Below, piece after piece: positions 26,151-35,467 of a stretch of 64,000 nucleotides of DNA. The notes under the pieces are model-generated. The model worked only from the letters and a program-made list of their open reading frames with translations, searched no databases and had not been told where the DNA came from. Where the stretch lies: assembly GCA_043805435.1 (NCBI GenBank), contig JAZDHY010000103.1, forward strand, positions 31,184-95,183, given 5' to 3'. Position numbers and translations under genes: made by a program. Origin of the DNA: JAEXOD01 sp043805435 (lineage in GTDB: Bacteria > Bacteroidota > Ignavibacteria > Ignavibacteriales > Melioribacteraceae). Numbering within the stretch: position 1 is the stretch's first letter; every line of letters begins with the position of its first letter.

Positions 26151-27204
26151 AAGGCAATTTTAATGTTACTATTGTTCCCCCGGTTTTGCATGGCAAGATT
26201 TCGAATATAGCGTTACCGGAATAAATCAATTTTAATCTTTGTTCAATACTGTATATTCCAAAACCAGAACCTCTGTAATTTTGTTTTATTCCAACACCAT
26301 CATCTTTTACCTCAATATTAATTAAATGGTTAGAAGTTCCAATTGTTATTGCAATTTTTCCGCCTTCTTTTTTAGGTGATAAACCGTGTATTATTGCGTT
26401 TTCAACAAGTATCTGTAAAATTAAAGGAGGAATTTGGATGCCGGTTAGGTTTTTATCAATAACAATTTCGTAACTAAGTCTGTCACCCATTCTGGTTTTT
26501 TCTATCTCAAGATATTCACCAACTAATTGTAATTCTTCTTCAAGTTTTATCAAAGTATTGTCAGGCAGCGATAATACTTTGCGGTAGATATCTGATAAAT
26601 TAAAAATAATTTTCTCTACTTTCTCCGGCTGATTGCGTACCATTCCCATCATGGTATTTAGCGTGTTAAATAAAAAGTGTGGATTAACTTTTGATTGAAG
26701 AATAGAAAGTTTTGATTCAATCTGTAATCTTTTAAGTTGTTCATTCTCCTTTAATTTTGTTTCGAGATTGGAAGATAACTTTACATGAATGAAATACAGT
26801 ATACAAATAACCGAGAATGAAGTAATAAATATAATATTTATTGTGATGATGAAAAGATGCCACTGCTTCACTTCATAAGTGTCTAGTCCGCAGAAATACG
26901 AACCGCAGAAAACAGCAAGTTTTAATGATATAGAAATGATTGCTGTAACGCTAATTATCACAATTGGGGCCAACACATACGTATTTATCTTATGCCTCAT
27001 TAAAAATTTACGGTAAATAAATAGAATAGACGCACAAAAAATTGCAGTACTATTAGTAAATGTCAAACAAATATAAATTTGATCGAAAAACTGATGAAAA
27101 GATGGTTCGGGAATTGATAAAATAAGTGCAACAACTATACCCGCAATCTCCCATCCTAATAATATAACCAATAATTTTTTCTTGTCCATTATTAGGTTCA
27201 TCAC
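26140..27204 (-). CDS. LytS/YehU-type sensor histidine kinase
   Basis: 354 residues. Four hydrophobic segments occupy residues about 8-150 and a short coiled coil (LETKLKENEQLKRLQIESK) leads into the kinase core. The phosphoacceptor His is in SKVNPHFLFNTLNTMMG; the ATP domain has LVENAIIHGLSP (N box), DDGVGI (G1) and GSGFGIYSIEQRL (G2). There is no large external sensor, so the signal may be sensed in the membrane. It may start at M6 (MDKKKLLV). It forms a pair with the LytTR regulator and lies divergent to the FISUMP gene. Confidence 0.92.
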   Translation of the reverse strand: MMNLIMDKKKLLVILLGWEIAGIVVALILSIPEPSFHQFFDQIYICLTFTNSTAIFCASILFIYRKFLMRHKINTYVLAPIVIISVTAIISISLKLAVFCGSYFCGLDTYEVKQWHLFIITINIIFITSFSVICILYFIHVKLSSNLETKLKENEQLKRLQIESKLSILQSKVNPHFLFNTLNTMMGMVRNQPEKVEKIIFNLSDIYRKVLSLPDNTLIKLEEELQLVGEYLEIEKTRMGDRLSYEIVIDKNLTGIQIPPLILQILVENAIIHGLSPKKEGGKIAITIGTSNHLINIEVKDDGVGIKQNYRGSGFGIYSIEQRLKLIYSGNAIFEILPCKTGGTIVTLKLPYEI

Positions 27205-27643
27205 TCCGGTATTTCCTGTTAAATTAATTATTCAAAAATGCTTAAGCATAAAAATGAACAATTACTATTCAATAATCAAGAGATATCTTTTAAACTTTAA
27301 AATGTTGTACTCTTCAAAATATTTATTTTCCTTCTTCTTTTGACACCTGATAAAAATGAATTTTGCTTAAAAGTATTTCAATATTAAGCCGACATTTATG
27401 AACTCGGGTAGTTCATTCCATGTATCTTACAGTTTAGATTATATTAATAACAGTTGGTCGGATATATTATTGTTTTTCAAGAAAGAAATACTATTTTTAC
27501 TTTGGAATAATAAATTACAGAATAGTAATAATTAAAGAATTATTTGTGGCATATTGATAGAATATATACGGATGAACAAAGTGCCCAATAAGGTTTCCAT
27601 TTTATATCCAAATTATTGTTTTAAATAAAGAAGGAAATGTTAA
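27205..27643. other. Divergent intergenic region
   Basis: 439 bp between the kinase gene and the FISUMP gene, AT-rich with no open frame that looks coding. It should carry promoters for both directions; I see no clear box or palindrome. Confidence 0.6.
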
Positions 27644-28668
27644 ATGAATATTAAACTTGTTTTATTTCAAAAAGCACTTTTTATCATGATACTGTTTGCT
27701 ATTTGGTTTTTATTTGGTTATTCTGCTTTACAAACAAATATTTATGGACAACCTGCGGAAAATATTAATTTGGAACCGGATGTAAATAGTGTCTCTGAAA
27801 CAGTAACGGATTATGAGGGTAATATCTATAACATTGTGCAAATCGGAAATCAAAAATGGATGAAAGAAAGTATTAAGTCTTTATATTATGCAGATGGTTC
27901 ACCTATTGCAGGTGTAGTGGCTTATAATAAAATACTGCTTATGTGCCAACGTATGGACGTTTATACACATGGTATGCTGCTATGAAAAACATAACTACTG
28001 CAGGAACACAAGGAGTTTGTCCAAATGGCTGGCACTTGCCTACAGATGGAGAATGGAGTGAATTGACAGATTATCTGGGTGGGGAAAATATTGCTGGCGG
28101 GCATCTGAAAGAAGCCGGTACATTGCATTGGCGTTCACCCAATACCGGAGCTGATAACAGCAGCGAATTTACGGCTCTTCCAAGCGGAATGTATTTTGAT
28201 GGTGCATTTCATTACCTGAGATATAATGTTGAATTCTGGAGCAGCACAGATTCACACGATCTTTTTGCATGGTATCGGATATTATATTTCGATCAAAACT
28301 ACATTTACCGAACCGATTATTTTGATAAAAATACTCTACGTTCAGTGCGATGTTTAAGTAACGAAACAACCGGAAACATTGAAGAAGGAAATAATAATAA
28401 ACCTGAGAATTTTAATCTTGAACAAAACTATCCCAATCCTTTCAATCCAAAAACAAGAATTAAATACGGAGTTGAACGAGGAGGATTGGTTAAAATAAGT
28501 GTATATGATTTGTTAGGGCATGAAGTGGCTGTTCTGGTAAATGAACAAAAGAATGCCGGATATCATTTTACTGAGTTTAATGCAGATAATTTATCAAGCG
28601 GTGTTTATTTATATACTTTACAGGTTCATGGATATTTTGATTCAAAGAAAATGATTGTTCTAAAATAG
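27644..28668 (+). pseudogene. Secreted FISUMP-domain protein with T9SS tail, split by a frameshift
   Basis: Two overlapping frames together make one protein. The first (27644-27985) has a signal peptide and the start of a FISUMP domain (VTDYEGNIYNIVQIGNQKWM). The second carries its continuation (YVPTYGRLYTWYAAM, CPNGWHLPTDGEW, GFWSST-like FWSSTDSHD) and a T9SS domain (NYPNPFNPKTRIKYGV ... KKMIVLK). The break lies at the A-rich GCTTATAATAAAATACTGC near 27918-27938: one base fewer than expected puts TAYVPTYG out of frame. It is either a real one-base deletion or a sequencing error. FISUMP proteins are surface or secreted; their role is poorly known. Confidence 0.75.
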
Positions 28669-28827
28669 TGTCATATGACCACAGGAGCAGTTAAGTTATT
28701 AAAATATAAAGAATTAATAAAGAACAGAATAAAAAATACAAAATAATTTACAAATCAACAGCAGCAGCCAAAGCTGATTTGCTTTAAATAAGATAAAAAA
28801 ATCAAAAATAAGTATTGGGAAAAAGTT

Positions 28828-29961
28828 ATGCAATCATTTTTACAAAAAATTGAAACGTGCAAAGTTGTTAAAATCTTTTTAGTTGCTTTTTTATTTTTAC
28901 CCATCATCAACAATGCAGACGACTTACTTAACGGGCCTCAAAAAATTGTTAAAGACGTAATTCATAACCGCCTTTTGGTATCTAATGGTAACAATAGCAG
29001 ACTTGTTGTAATTGATAGTACGGGACATCAAGATTATTTTTTACCAACAGTAGAAAATTTTGTTGACGGGCTGGAAGTTGTAGGAGATACTGTTTACGGT
29101 GTTGGTAATGATAGATATATTAGAGGTTATAATTTAACAACAAAAGAAAAGGTTGTTGAATTTAGGATTCCGGGCGAAAGTGGTTATCATTTGTCAAGCA
29201 TAACTTCCGATTCTTCCGGCCACCTATTTATTTCCAGTCCTCCGTTACATACAATTTACAAATATCGTATTAGTGACGGAGCATATTGGGTGTTTGCCAA
29301 AGACAATGGATTAAACCAGCCAAATGGGATTTTGCTGGAAAGTGAAAAAAACAGAATAGTTGTTATTGGCGATGCACCTGTTGGGCAGGCAAAAATATTT
29401 GCTGTAAGTTTAATTGATTCAACAGTTTCAGTTTTAGCCAGTACTAATTTTAAACGACCGGATGGAATTATTAGAGATCGTCAAGGCAGTCATTATGTGG
29501 GAGGTTATTATCTTACATCAATATACAAATTTGATGCGGATTTTAGTCAGGCACCTGTTGCGTACCATAGTGCCAGCTCGTATGTATATCCTACCTTTGA
29601 TCCTGTAGATAATTCGCTATTAGTTGCATCGTATAACTTTAATACATGGACAAGAATACCAATAATTACAGATGTCGAAGAATCTAATGATATTCTAAAA
29701 AGTTTTTTAATGTTCCAAAATTATCCTAACCCTTTTAATTCAACCACAACAATTAAATATAAATTAGCGGCTTTATCTAATGTAAAGATAATTATTAGTA
29801 ACGTTTTAGGTCAAACAGTATCCATATCAGATGAAGGTCTTAAAAATGCGGGAACATATGAATATAAATTTAATGCGGATCATTTATCAAGCGGAATTTA
29901 TTTCAATAAAATAATTGCGGGGAATTACACCGAAACGAAAAAAATGATTTTGTTGAAATAA
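28828..29961 (+). CDS. Secreted beta-propeller (SMP-30/NHL-like) protein with T9SS tail
   Basis: 377 residues. A hydrophobic N-terminal segment (about 15-32) acts as signal peptide. Residues about 40-285 show propeller-like repeats with SNGNNSRLVVID, VDGLEVVGDTVYGVG and QPNGILLESEKNRIVVIGD, as in SMP-30/gluconolactonase-like six-bladed propellers; a catalytic assignment is not possible. The C-terminus has the sorting domain NYPNPFNSTTTIKYKL ... LSSGIYFNKI ... TKKMILLK. It is probably exported to the surface. It is 159 bp after the FISUMP gene and may be co-transcribed with it. Confidence 0.8.
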   Translation: MQSFLQKIETCKVVKIFLVAFLFLPIINNADDLLNGPQKIVKDVIHNRLLVSNGNNSRLVVIDSTGHQDYFLPTVENFVDGLEVVGDTVYGVGNDRYIRGYNLTTKEKVVEFRIPGESGYHLSSITSDSSGHLFISSPPLHTIYKYRISDGAYWVFAKDNGLNQPNGILLESEKNRIVVIGDAPVGQAKIFAVSLIDSTVSVLASTNFKRPDGIIRDRQGSHYVGGYYLTSIYKFDADFSQAPVAYHSASSYVYPTFDPVDNSLLVASYNFNTWTRIPIITDVEESNDILKSFLMFQNYPNPFNSTTTIKYKLAALSNVKIIISNVLGQTVSISDEGLKNAGTYEYKFNADHLSSGIYFNKIIAGNYTETKKMILLK

Positions 29962-30294
29962 GCGCAAAACTAATTTAATAATTGTCTGAACTGTGATTTG
30001 TGTGATTAAATTGATTAACATGATTTTATTGTGTAGCGGAATTTAATACCGACGAGATGAAATTATTATAGATAAACCGATAACAAGGGACTCCAAACCC
30101 TGAAAGAAGTGACATTATTTTTTGCCAAATAGCTTTAATAAAACAAACGATTAACAAACCCGCAATTTCCCGGTTTTACCTGATAACTTCTAATTGTTTT
30201 GGTTATTTCCAAATATGCTGCCAGCCAAAATTACCATAGATTATAATTTGAACCTTTTTTTGTTTCAATGTATCTTATCTATAAAACAAATTAA
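29962..30294. other. Intergenic region with inverted AATCA repeat
   Basis: No gene seen. The fifth AATCA-type repeat lies at 29982-30027, reading TTGTCTGAACTGTGATTTGT and then TGATT units, inverted relative to the copies near 22.4 kb. The remainder is plain AT-rich DNA. Confidence 0.6.
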
Positions 30295-30318
30295 TAACTT
30301 TGTTGAATAAATAAGGAG
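30295..30318 (+). promoter_or_regulatory. Candidate -7 box and ribosome-binding site of the DUF2892 gene
   Basis: TAACTTTG (30295-30302) fits the Bacteroidota TAnnTTTG element; a good -33 TTTG at the proper distance is not seen. AAGGAG at 30313-30318 lies 3 bp before the first ATG and 6 bp before the second (30325). Confidence 0.35.
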
Positions 30319-30321
30319 TAT

Positions 30322-30534
30322 ATGATGAAAAAAAATATGGGTTCGGTTGATAAAACAATAAGAACTTTAATAGCTTTAACTGTTTTAGTACTTTATCTTA
30401 CCGGTGTAATTACGGGAACTGCAGCAATAGTTTTTGGTATTATTGCAATTGTATTTTTGGTAACAAGTTTTATAGGTTTTTGTCCGCTTTATACTTTATG
30501 CCAGTTAGATACATGTAAAATACCTAAAAAGTAA
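30322..30534 (+). CDS. DUF2892 (YgaP-like) small membrane protein
   Basis: 70 residues with two hydrophobic helices (about 15-30 and 33-50). NMGSVDKTIRTLIAL at the start and FCPLYTLCQLDTC near the end are the DUF2892 signature, including the paired cysteines. Members occur alone or fused to rhodanese domains. The function of the stand-alone form is unknown. The second ATG (30325) is equally possible as start. Confidence 0.88.
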   Translation: MMKKNMGSVDKTIRTLIALTVLVLYLTGVITGTAAIVFGIIAIVFLVTSFIGFCPLYTLCQLDTCKIPKK

Positions 30535-31015
30535 AAATAACAAATTAACCCGAAATTTGCATTATATATTATAATATTCTGTAATCTCTTATATTAATAT
30601 AAGGTTATGGAAAATTTAATTGCATTTATTATAAACATGTAAATTAAATTACTTTGGAAAAAAAATTAACAATAATATTCTTCAGCTCAGGCCTAAAGGG
30701 CTATTTAGTATAGTTTCAATCCTTATGTAATAAAGAACGTAGTTATTTAAAATCCTTGTAACTCATTATAAGTATGCTATTTATATTATTATATATCCCC
30801 GTTTAAATAACCCCAACCTAAAGGTTGGTAAACTAACCTAAAGTTTAATAAACCAGAATTAACGCTGGGGGCTAACAAAACAAATAAAACGGGCTTCAGC
30901 CCCGATTCTTTTCCTCACTTATTGGTTTGGATGATTAAAAATTTTAACTCTATTACTTTTTATTGCAAAATCCGGGTTTAAGTTAAATTATTCAATTTAA
31001 TGGTTGTTGTATTTA
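30535..31015. repeat. Intergenic region with REP-like palindromes
   Basis: 481 bp without a gene. Short palindromes crowd 30683-30912: a GGCCTAAAGGGCT stretch, CCAACCTAAAGGTTGG (perfect, 30813-30828), and GGGGGCT...GGGCTTCAGCCCC near 30866-30903. Such CC/GG-armed hairpins also occur at 16970-17167. They look like REP-type intergenic repeats. Confidence 0.55.
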
Positions 31016-31999
31016 TTATTTTGTTTTTAATTGATTTTCAAATTCATCTTTTGACACATTTAATATTAAACATTGCCTTTCTACAACTGAGCTTATTTGG
31101 TTTGGCTGGAATGGAAGTTTTGACTGCGCAATTACAACTTCGGCCATAAATACTTTTTGCACCCATTTGGTATTTAGATCTAAATAAATATCTCCAAAAT
31201 AGTGCGAACGGCCAACTGTGTTAATTATCATATTAGGCATCGGTTCCACAATCATTTTAAAAGAACTCTCACCGGAATCATAATGAACAATTGCAGTTTC
31301 TTTTTCATTTACTTTGCTAAGGCCGGTTAGCTGTAAAGTTATTTCACCGTTTTCAAAATATGATCCTTCTTTAATATTGCCACCTAAATTTACCGGAGGT
31401 TTTGAATTAGATGCGTAATGAATTACTTTATCACCTATTTTGTGTAAATCCTGAATACCTTTCATTCCCGATCTCTCTTCGGCAAACACATTGCAAAATG
31501 AATGGAAATCGATAAACATATTATAAATGAAATATGATATTTCGGGAGCAAACGGAGTGTTTTTTTTATCAACTAAATTATCAAATTTTTTGTGATCAAT
31601 ACCAAAAACATAATTGTTTTCATCCATTCCGGTGCCGTCTATAACAGGGGAATATGTCCATCCTTCAAGTGAGGGAACTGTTCTAATAATTGAATCATTT
31701 GTTTGAATTTCAAAATGCGAACATTCATAAAACTCTTTTTCGGTTTTATTGGGATGTGTATATTTTAAATATAAAATATAATTGTCCTTTGCAGCCAAAG
31801 TACCATCAAGGTTGAAAGTCTTCACCTCAGTTTGACAAATAAAAAATTGTTCTTGGCTGCTGCTTTTTCCGCCTAATTGAAAATATTTACTAAATAGATC
31901 AAAATCATTTGAATTGCTTTGAGCAATAATAACGCTGCCGCTCAAGATAATCAATAAAAAATAAAAAAGTAGTCGGGTTAGTTTCATTTTATTCTCCAT
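31016..31999 (-). CDS. Secreted protein of unknown function
   Basis: 327 residues with a clear signal peptide (hydrophobic about 6-25, ending VIIAQS), no other membrane segment and no T9SS tail. No family was recognised. It contains several beta-rich stretches and KWVQKVFMAEVVIAQSKL near the C-terminus. It follows the wHTH regulator and membrane protein genes 11 bp downstream on the same strand, so the three form an operon. It may be the regulated product of that trio. Confidence 0.7.
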   Translation of the reverse strand: MENKMKLTRLLFYFLLIILSGSVIIAQSNSNDFDLFSKYFQLGGKSSSQEQFFICQTEVKTFNLDGTLAAKDNYILYLKYTHPNKTEKEFYECSHFEIQTNDSIIRTVPSLEGWTYSPVIDGTGMDENNYVFGIDHKKFDNLVDKKNTPFAPEISYFIYNMFIDFHSFCNVFAEERSGMKGIQDLHKIGDKVIHYASNSKPPVNLGGNIKEGSYFENGEITLQLTGLSKVNEKETAIVHYDSGESSFKMIVEPMPNMIINTVGRSHYFGDIYLDLNTKWVQKVFMAEVVIAQSKLPFQPNQISSVVERQCLILNVSKDEFENQLKTK

Positions 32000-32010
32000 A
32001 AATATATTAG

Positions 32011-32316
32011 TTACCGTTTTTGTTTTGCAAATTGTTCAACCATATCCAGATATGCTTGAAATGCCTCCAAACCTTGTTTTGTAACTTTACAGGCTGTTAA
32101 TGGTTTGTTTTTAACAAACCTTTTTTCAATAATTATGTAATTTACTTCTTCTAATTTTTTTAGATGTGAACTTAAATTTCCATTAGTTGTATTTACCTCT
32201 TTGCAAAGAGTAGTAAAATCAATCTCATCAACAGTCGAAAGTATGGCAAGTATTGCAAGCCGTAAACGTGAGTGAAGAATAATATCTATATTGTTATGGT
32301 CAAATTGAGTGCTCAT
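32011..32316 (-). CDS. Small winged-helix transcriptional regulator (HTH_34-like)
   Basis: 101 residues, a single winged helix. SRLRLAILAILSTVDEIDFTTL begins the DNA-binding fold, NTTNGNLSSHLKKLEEVNYI is the recognition helix and KPLTACKVTKQGLEAFQAYL the wing and final helix. This is the ArsR/MarR-like short form often paired with membrane proteins. It overlaps the membrane-protein gene by 17 bp. The ligand is unknown. Confidence 0.88.
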   Translation of the reverse strand: MSTQFDHNNIDIILHSRLRLAILAILSTVDEIDFTTLCKEVNTTNGNLSSHLKKLEEVNYIIIEKRFVKNKPLTACKVTKQGLEAFQAYLDMVEQFAKQKR

Positions 32317-32914
32317 TGTAAGCCTTTTTCCATTTTTTATAAATTATTGCAGCAGGGATTAATTGTAATATTAATACCATTGCTGAAAAAAAGATCGGCA
32401 TGTAATTCAGTTGGGCAAACAACCCCCATAAACCGGTAATAATGGCGGTTAACCACCAAAAGGCGGCTAATATCTTCATAAACTTAAGGTCGTTAATTAC
32501 ACCGGTAAGAAGATAACCAATTCCAAAGATAGAAGCGCAGCTTGTAATAAATGCCGAAGGTGTTATTGCGGAAGTGGTAATGGATAATATAAATATTATC
32601 ATAATAGATATACCACATGCAAGCCATAAAGCATTAAATACTTCCGAACCAAAAGTTTTTACGCTAAAGTTTTTTTGTACTCTTTTTGAGATAGTTATAT
32701 TAAGTGCAATCATTACTGCAACTAAAAATAACCATACGTAAGGGATGTACGTTTCCATTCCTACAAAACCCATTGTAACTGTTATCGGTATGCCAATTGC
32801 CAATACAGATCCATTGATTATATAACTGAGTCCGTTATCAACCAATTTACGCCTGTTGTCTTCAATTATCTTTCTAATAAAAAGAATATCTTCGTGAACC
32901 TTTTCTTCTTCCAT
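32300..32914 (-). CDS. Five- or six-helix integral membrane protein, unknown function
   Basis: 204 residues. A short acidic/basic start (MEEEKVHEDILFIRKIIEDN) precedes hydrophobic segments at about 28-50, 53-70, 90-112, 117-140, 145-165 and 170-192, and a basic end. The opening resembles proteins of the kind that accompany HTH_34 regulators in Bacteroidota. No transport motif was seen. It is the first gene of the trio 32914-31016. Confidence 0.75.
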   Translation of the reverse strand: MEEEKVHEDILFIRKIIEDNRRKLVDNGLSYIINGSVLAIGIPITVTMGFVGMETYIPYVWLFLVAVMIALNITISKRVQKNFSVKTFGSEVFNALWLACGISIMIIFILSITTSAITPSAFITSCASIFGIGYLLTGVINDLKFMKILAAFWWLTAIITGLWGLFAQLNYMPIFFSAMVLILQLIPAAIIYKKWKKAYNEHSI

Positions 32915-33484
32915 TTTTTCCTCTGATTTAAGTTTGTATTATAAACTACTTTGCAATATAAACAGGTTTGTGTTAATTGTCAAGTTTTTTTTATTCTATT
33001 ATACTTTTTGTAAGCATATAATAAATGATTTTATGAAAATACTTAAAGTTGCTTAACTAAAATGCATTAGAATTTGTAAGTTAATTCTTTAGTTAAAAAC
33101 TATCTTGCTAATAATATTTACTAATAATTAAATGACGGCCTCTGTGTTTGGCGGCAAGGAAGGATTTACATTTGCATGTGTTTTATGTGCTTATAAACAC
33201 GTCTCCCGCAATGCGAGATAAAAACAAAAAAAATATTAATTTGATTGTAAACGTATAATTAATTAATATATTTGGCGAATATAAATATTTAAAAAATAGT
33301 ATTATATCAAATTATGGAGTAAAATAGCGCATAAAGGAAGTGATGTTTACAGAAAAAAATATTATAATTTGTGATGTAAAACACAAATAAACCGCCTTGT
33401 TTTATAAACTGGACTATTTATGTCTAATTTACTATATTCATTTTATTAATTTAAGATATTAGGTATTTAATTAAAAGGAGCAAC
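32915..33484. other. Divergent intergenic region
   Basis: 570 bp without a gene. The only visible structure is the GC-richer hairpin TCTCCCGCAATGCGAGA near 33202-33220, a partial palindrome. GGAG just before 33485 is the ribosome-binding site of the DinB gene. Confidence 0.55.
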
Positions 33485-33937
33485 ATGAAAACTAGAAGTG
33501 AGATGCTTAAAGATTTATGGATTATTTCAAGATCCAGATTAACCGAGTTATGTAAAGAGTTTAAAAATGAACAACTTGGCTTAAGATTGCACCCCGATTC
33601 CAACAGTATGGGCTTTTTGTTAACGCATATTGGCGAAACGGAATTATTATTTGGTAAAGCTGTTTTTGGTTTTGATGCAAACGCAATTCCAAAAACTTTT
33701 GGTAAAAAATATACAGATAATGAATTATTTTCGGATTTAACCCCAATTTTGGCGTTACTTGAAGAAGCCGACACAAAAATGATTGAAGCTATATCAAAAG
33801 TTGAAGAAGATAAATGGGATACAATTGTTACAACCCCAATTGGGCCTTTTGGGCTTAGCGATGCATTTGGCAGAATTATAAGTCATACTAATTATCATTT
33901 GGGTCAAATTGGCTTAATAATGAAATATGGCAAATAA
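33485..33937 (+). CDS. DinB-family protein
   Basis: 150 residues, a single four-helix DinB fold. The three metal-ligand histidines are in LLTHIGE and SHTNYHLGQI, a typical arrangement for metal-dependent DinB/thiol-transferase-like proteins. It starts with ATG behind AAAAGGAG. It ends 14 bp before the cytochrome operon and could be its first gene by transcription, though a functional link is not evident. Confidence 0.85.
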   Translation: MKTRSEMLKDLWIISRSRLTELCKEFKNEQLGLRLHPDSNSMGFLLTHIGETELLFGKAVFGFDANAIPKTFGKKYTDNELFSDLTPILALLEEADTKMIEAISKVEEDKWDTIVTTPIGPFGLSDAFGRIISHTNYHLGQIGLIMKYGK

Positions 33938-33951
33938 AACAATAGGATAAA

Positions 33952-34827
33952 ATGTCAAAAACAGTTCATTTTGTTTACATCAGCTTCTTTTTTGCTGTAG
34001 GAATTTTTATAACCGTATATATAAGTATATTTGGTTATAATTATTATATTTTACCGCTTGAAGAAAGATTTTATAATCCGCTTGATAGTTTATTAAAACC
34101 AAGCGGATTATTAGGGCATGGTTTTGGTATAATAGGTTCACTTATGATTATTGTTGGTGTTTCTGTATATATGATAAGAAAACAGTTCAGAACGTTTGTG
34201 AGAATAGGGCTGCTAAAACACTGGTTGGAATTTCACATCTTTTTATGCTCTGTGGGCCCTATTTTGGTTTTATATCATACATCATTTAAATTTGGAGGGA
34301 TTGTTTCAATAAGTTTTTGGAGTATGGTAATTGTGGTTTTAAGTGGTGTTGTAGGAAGATTTATATATGTTCAAATTCCTCGATCAATTCACGGGAATGA
34401 ATTAAATCTGGACGAGTTGGATAAAATTAATCAGGATTTGTCCAATAAACTTCAAAAAGAATATTCAATAGATTATTCATTAATACGTAGAATTGAAGAT
34501 TTTTTAGATAGAGAAGATTATAAAAAATTAAATTCTAATCAAGTTTTGCTTGCGTTAATTAAAAACCATAAAATAAATAAGTTATTTTTAATGGAAATTA
34601 AAAAAAGCCTTATTGACGAAAAATTGCCAATTGAAGTAATTAAACAATCAATTAAATTAATTAAACAAAAAATAATTATTACACGCCGAACAGGTTTGTT
34701 AAAATATATGCAAAAATTATTTAAGTATTGGCATATTGCTCATTTGCCGTTTGCATTTATTATGCTTATTATTATGTTAATCCATGTAGCCGTTGCTTAT
34801 GTTTTTGGTTATAAATGGATATTCTAA
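33952..34827 (+). CDS. b-type-heme-like membrane protein of the cytochrome operon
   Basis: 291 residues, probably inner membrane. Four N-terminal helices (about 8-30, 55-75, 92-112, 118-140), a hydrophilic middle of about 110 residues and a last helix (262-284). Histidines are placed as in di-heme membrane cytochromes: H56, H90, H95, H109, then H261, H264 and H278. The resemblance is to cytochrome b561/ferric-reductase-like membrane domains, but I could not name a family. As first gene of the electron-transfer operon it may take electrons from quinol or NAD(P)H oxidoreductase to the periplasm. Confidence 0.6.
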   Translation: MSKTVHFVYISFFFAVGIFITVYISIFGYNYYILPLEERFYNPLDSLLKPSGLLGHGFGIIGSLMIIVGVSVYMIRKQFRTFVRIGLLKHWLEFHIFLCSVGPILVLYHTSFKFGGIVSISFWSMVIVVLSGVVGRFIYVQIPRSIHGNELNLDELDKINQDLSNKLQKEYSIDYSLIRRIEDFLDREDYKKLNSNQVLLALIKNHKINKLFLMEIKKSLIDEKLPIEVIKQSIKLIKQKIIITRRTGLLKYMQKLFKYWHIAHLPFAFIMLIIMLIHVAVAYVFGYKWIF

Positions 34828-34840
34828 AAGAGGAATAAAA

Positions 34841-35467
34841 ATGAAAATTAAACCATTGTATATATATTTAATAGCTATTGTTATTTTAATTATTGTTGTT
34901 ATAATGATAAGTACCGATACAACAACTAAAGAGACTAATAGCAACCAAATGCAAATTAATAAAGAAGATGTAACCCAAAACCAGATGCCTGCCGATGAAA
35001 TACATAAAGGGATGAAAGGAAATGGAAGTACGTCTCCCTCAAAAGATAATGTTAATAAAGAAGCAGTTCATCAGTTTGAAATGTTAAAAAAAGCGTACGA
35101 ATCTAATCCCAATGATACAATAAAGGCAAAAGCTTATGCCGAAATGCTTGCTGCAGGGCATAAACCTGAAGAAGCCGTAAAAATATTTGAAAACATATTG
35201 GCCAAAGACAATAAAAGGGTTGACATTTTGCTGCTGCTTACAATGGTTAGTTATAATATGCAAAATTATGATAAAGCCGAAAGTTACACTTTAAAAATAA
35301 TAGCTGTTGATAAAAACAATATGGAAGCACGTTATAATTTGGGGGCTATTGCAGCTTCAAAAGGCGATAACGAAAAAGCTAAAAAAATATGGCAGGATAT
35401 TGTAAAAAAATACCCTAAATCGCAGGCCGCAACTTATTCACAATCAGCATTAGATAATTTAAAATGA
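34841..35467 (+). CDS. Membrane-anchored TPR protein
   Basis: 208 residues from ATG at 34841, chosen because AAGAGG lies just upstream and a single helix (residues 5-25) follows; a longer frame to 34793 would start inside the previous gene. Residues about 80-208 form three tetratricopeptide repeats (AKAYAEMLAAGHKPEEAVKI, LLTMVSYNMQNYDKAESY, ARYNLGAIAASKGDNEKAKK). It is likely periplasmic and anchored in the inner membrane, perhaps as a scaffold for cytochrome assembly. It overlaps the next gene by 4 bp (ATGA). Confidence 0.85.
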   Translation: MKIKPLYIYLIAIVILIIVVIMISTDTTTKETNSNQMQINKEDVTQNQMPADEIHKGMKGNGSTSPSKDNVNKEAVHQFEMLKKAYESNPNDTIKAKAYAEMLAAGHKPEEAVKIFENILAKDNKRVDILLLLTMVSYNMQNYDKAESYTLKIIAVDKNNMEARYNLGAIAASKGDNEKAKKIWQDIVKKYPKSQAATYSQSALDNLK

